From: Promethearchaeota archaeon
Lineage (GTDB): Archaea; Asgardarchaeota; Lokiarchaeia; Sigyniarchaeales; SOKP01
NCBI GenBank assembly: GCA_019058445.1
Contig: JAHPZA010000003.1
Span: 575,516-639,515, forward strand
Length of the DNA: 64,000 nt
Direction of reading: 5' to 3'
Position 1 is the first letter of the stretch; every line of letters begins with the position of its first letter. The notes under the pieces are model-generated. The model worked only from the letters and a program-made list of their open reading frames with translations, was not told the DNA's origin and searched no databases. This document shows, piece after piece, positions 62,498-64,000 of the stretch. The translations under genes and the position numbers were made by a program.

Positions 62498-64000
62498 ATT
62501 GAAATATCTATTCCAGCATCCATTCGAGAAGGTCCTCGAACTACAAATACCTTAGTCAAGAAAAGATATTTAATTCTATATTTTACTTTAATTACAGTAA
62601 GCTCTCAACCTACATTATTATGGTTCTGGTATTTTTGGCAATTATTTCCAAAAGAAAGTATTCTTTTCTTTATATTCTTCCCTTTAGCGTTTCTTATTGG
62701 TGTCATAATTTTAATTATAAGTTCAATAATTATTGCCAAATTCTTTCTTTCTATTATAAATACAATTCATAAACCTAAAGAGGGAATCTTTAACAGGAAT
62801 AAGAAAGATAAAGATTATTGCTATTGGAGTATGAGAAATATCATCAAAAAGTGGCCTTTATGGTTGACAAGGCAATTAAACTTACCACTTCTTGAAACAC
62901 TCGCACTTAAAGTTTTGGGAGTAAAATCCTTTAAAATTAACTGTGTTAATGGGGGCTGGCTTGATTGTGAGTTTATTGAATTTGGAAAAAATATTAAAAT
63001 TGGCCAAGGAAGCATTATCATGTCTAATATTATAATTAGAGATAGACTAATGATAAAAAAAGTGGTGTTAGAAGATAATGTAATCGTTGGCGCTCACTCT
63101 GTTGTCTGTCCGGGAACGATAATTAAAAAAAATACAATCCTTGATGCGCTTTCAATGACTTCAATAGGTCAAGTGCTCGAAAATGATTCTGTCTATAGGG
63201 GCACACCAGCAAAGAAAACCATGAATAACCAACCAATTGCAAATATAGATGAGTTAGAAAAAGTCATATTTACACAAAAAATTAAGAGTAGAGAAGAAAA
63301 TGAGGATTTAAGGACTGATATGAAAGAGATGTCAGTTCCCTTTCATGTGTATATCCTCTCAGGATGGTGGATCATGGGAGGCTCTTTTATTATCCCGGGA
63401 TTTTTGTTCTTTATATTTATGTATTGGTTATTAATTCCAAACCTGTTTTCAAACCCATTTTCTTTAATTCTCTTATTAAACTTAGAGATTATCCTCATTA
63501 TTTTACTTACACCAATCATCCTCATAGGAATATACTTACTACACTTATTTTTTGTAGCATTATTTACAAGCATTTTTTACCATTTCGCTGATTACAGAGG
63601 TCCGGCACAAGGGATCTTTGACAGGAATTTAAATGAGCATTGGAAAGCCTTAGATTATTATCATTGGCGATCCTTTCTTTTAAAATATCCTGTATTTGTA
63701 TTTCTCAGATCTCCTTTTCCTTGGCTGCTGAATTGGGAACTAAGATTTATTGGCTCAAATAAAATAGGGAAGGGTACTGTATTTGAAGAGTGTTTCATTC
63801 ATTCGCACTTAAATTTCGGGAACAATTGTTATATGGGTACATTTGCCCATATCAGCAATCACATGGTTGATGGTGTGTATGGCACCGAAAATTTAACGTT
63901 TTATGGTGCAAAAATAGGGGATAATTGTGTATTTAATGCCTTAATTGGGGGAATGCCCGGCTTAGAGGTAGGTGATAATGCCACCTTTTTACCTATGGCA
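62498..64000 (+). CDS. Partial, internally duplicated left-handed beta-helix membrane protein (Pls/PosA-like)
   Basis: Open frame running past the window end, at least 500 residues. No ATG, GTG or TTG lies near its 5' end: the frame opens after TAA 62489-62491, with CTG 62495 and ATT 62498 as candidates; the first ATG is 62830, inside the fold. Unit A has two membrane helices, a GIFNRN motif and a hexapeptide beta-helix (IGQGSIIM...VVLEDNVIVGAHSVV, RGTPAKK). Unit B repeats the plan: helices, GIFDRN, a beta-helix (IGKGTVFEECFI...IGDNCVF) cut by the window. This resembles the terminal domain of some non-ribosomal peptide synthetases (Pls/PosA) and acyltransferase beta-helices. Confidence 0.65.
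   Translation, partial: MEISIPASIREGPRTTNTLVKKRYLILYFTLITVSSQPTLLWFWYFWQLFPKESILFFIFFPLAFLIGVIILIISSIIIAKFFLSIINTIHKPKEGIFNRNKKDKDYCYWSMRNIIKKWPLWLTRQLNLPLLETLALKVLGVKSFKINCVNGGWLDCEFIEFGKNIKIGQGSIIMSNIIIRDRLMIKKVVLEDNVIVGAHSVVCPGTIIKKNTILDALSMTSIGQVLENDSVYRGTPAKKTMNNQPIANIDELEKVIFTQKIKSREENEDLRTDMKEMSVPFHVYILSGWWIMGGSFIIPGFLFFIFMYWLLIPNLFSNPFSLILLLNLEIILIILLTPIILIGIYLLHLFFVALFTSIFYHFADYRGPAQGIFDRNLNEHWKALDYYHWRSFLLKYPVFVFLRSPFPWLLNWELRFIGSNKIGKGTVFEECFIHSHLNFGNNCYMGTFAHISNHMVDGVYGTENLTFYGAKIGDNCVFNALIGGMPGLEVGDNATFLPMA

Noticed and set aside
62821..63591. Short frames on both strands near the right end
   Set aside because: They overlap the long open frame of the beta-helix protein, which has recognisable repeats.

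Overview
The window looks like a chromosomal segment of an Asgard archaeon, most probably of the Lokiarchaeia type. The DNA is very AT-rich. Translation signals are archaeal, with GAGG/GGAGG-type ribosome binding sites and frequent TTG and GTG starts. The gene content mixes archaeal C1 enzymes (formylmethanofuran dehydrogenase subunits, an MttB-family methyltransferase), TrmB-type regulators, AlaX and Mrp with families typical of Asgard genomes: four small roadblock/longin-like proteins and a von Willebrand A (vWA) protein carrying two C4HC3 zinc fingers. This assignment is inference from gene content; no rRNA, tRNA or other phylogenetic marker RNA was seen. No CRISPR array, insertion sequence or prophage was recognised.

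Positions 1-12.5 kb hold a GH32 beta-fructosidase, two AMP-forming acyl-CoA synthetases, an MscL-like channel, a GPH-family sugar:cation symporter, a tandem pair of CoxE-like vWA proteins (the second with an internal duplication), a HAD hydrolase and an MttB-family methyltransferase without an amber codon. Positions 12.5-16.4 kb (minus strand) are a compact operon: an Fe-S electron carrier, then FwdB, FwdD and FwdA. FwdC is absent. Positions 16.6-25.5 kb hold AlaX, three more major facilitator transporters, a Mrp/NBP35 Fe-S carrier ATPase, a roadblock-like gene that appears to start with ATT, a DUF89 phosphatase and small unknown proteins.

Positions 25.6-39.5 kb are the most lineage-specific part. 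A 898-residue TrmB-like protein with a very long coiled coil is flanked by two paralogous four-helix membrane proteins. Then comes a plus-strand acyl-CoA metabolism cluster: a saccharopine-dehydrogenase-like reductase, three tandem crotonase paralogues that lack both classical catalytic glutamates, a helix-turn-helix (HTH)/ferredoxin protein and a short-chain dehydrogenase. It is closed by a TrmB regulator and a second giant TrmB/coiled-coil protein with three C-terminal repeats.

Positions 39.5-50.1 kb contain a CCG-type Fe-S oxidoreductase, an N-formylglutamate amidohydrolase-like protein, a metallo-beta-lactamase hydrolase, three roadblock/longin proteins and a 1490-residue surface protein with a charged 171-residue cytoplasmic tail. 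Positions 50.2-64 kb contain an M20 peptidase, the vWA/double-zinc-finger protein resembling TFIIH p44/Ssl1, methionyl-tRNA synthetase, a divergent RtcB-like protein, an uncharacterised ATPase operon, a HEAT-like protein, a SagB-type nitroreductase, a ferric-reductase-like haem protein, an acyl-CoA dehydrogenase fused to a winged helix, and a partial, internally duplicated left-handed beta-helix membrane protein that runs off the end.

Taken together the genes suggest an organism that takes up and hydrolyses sugars, activates and oxidises acyl-CoAs, and links this to a tetrahydromethanopterin-type C1 pathway. The strongest candidates for something undescribed are the p44/Ssl1-like protein, the RtcB-like protein, the ATPase operon beside it, the giant TrmB/coiled-coil proteins and the dehydrogenase-winged helix fusion.
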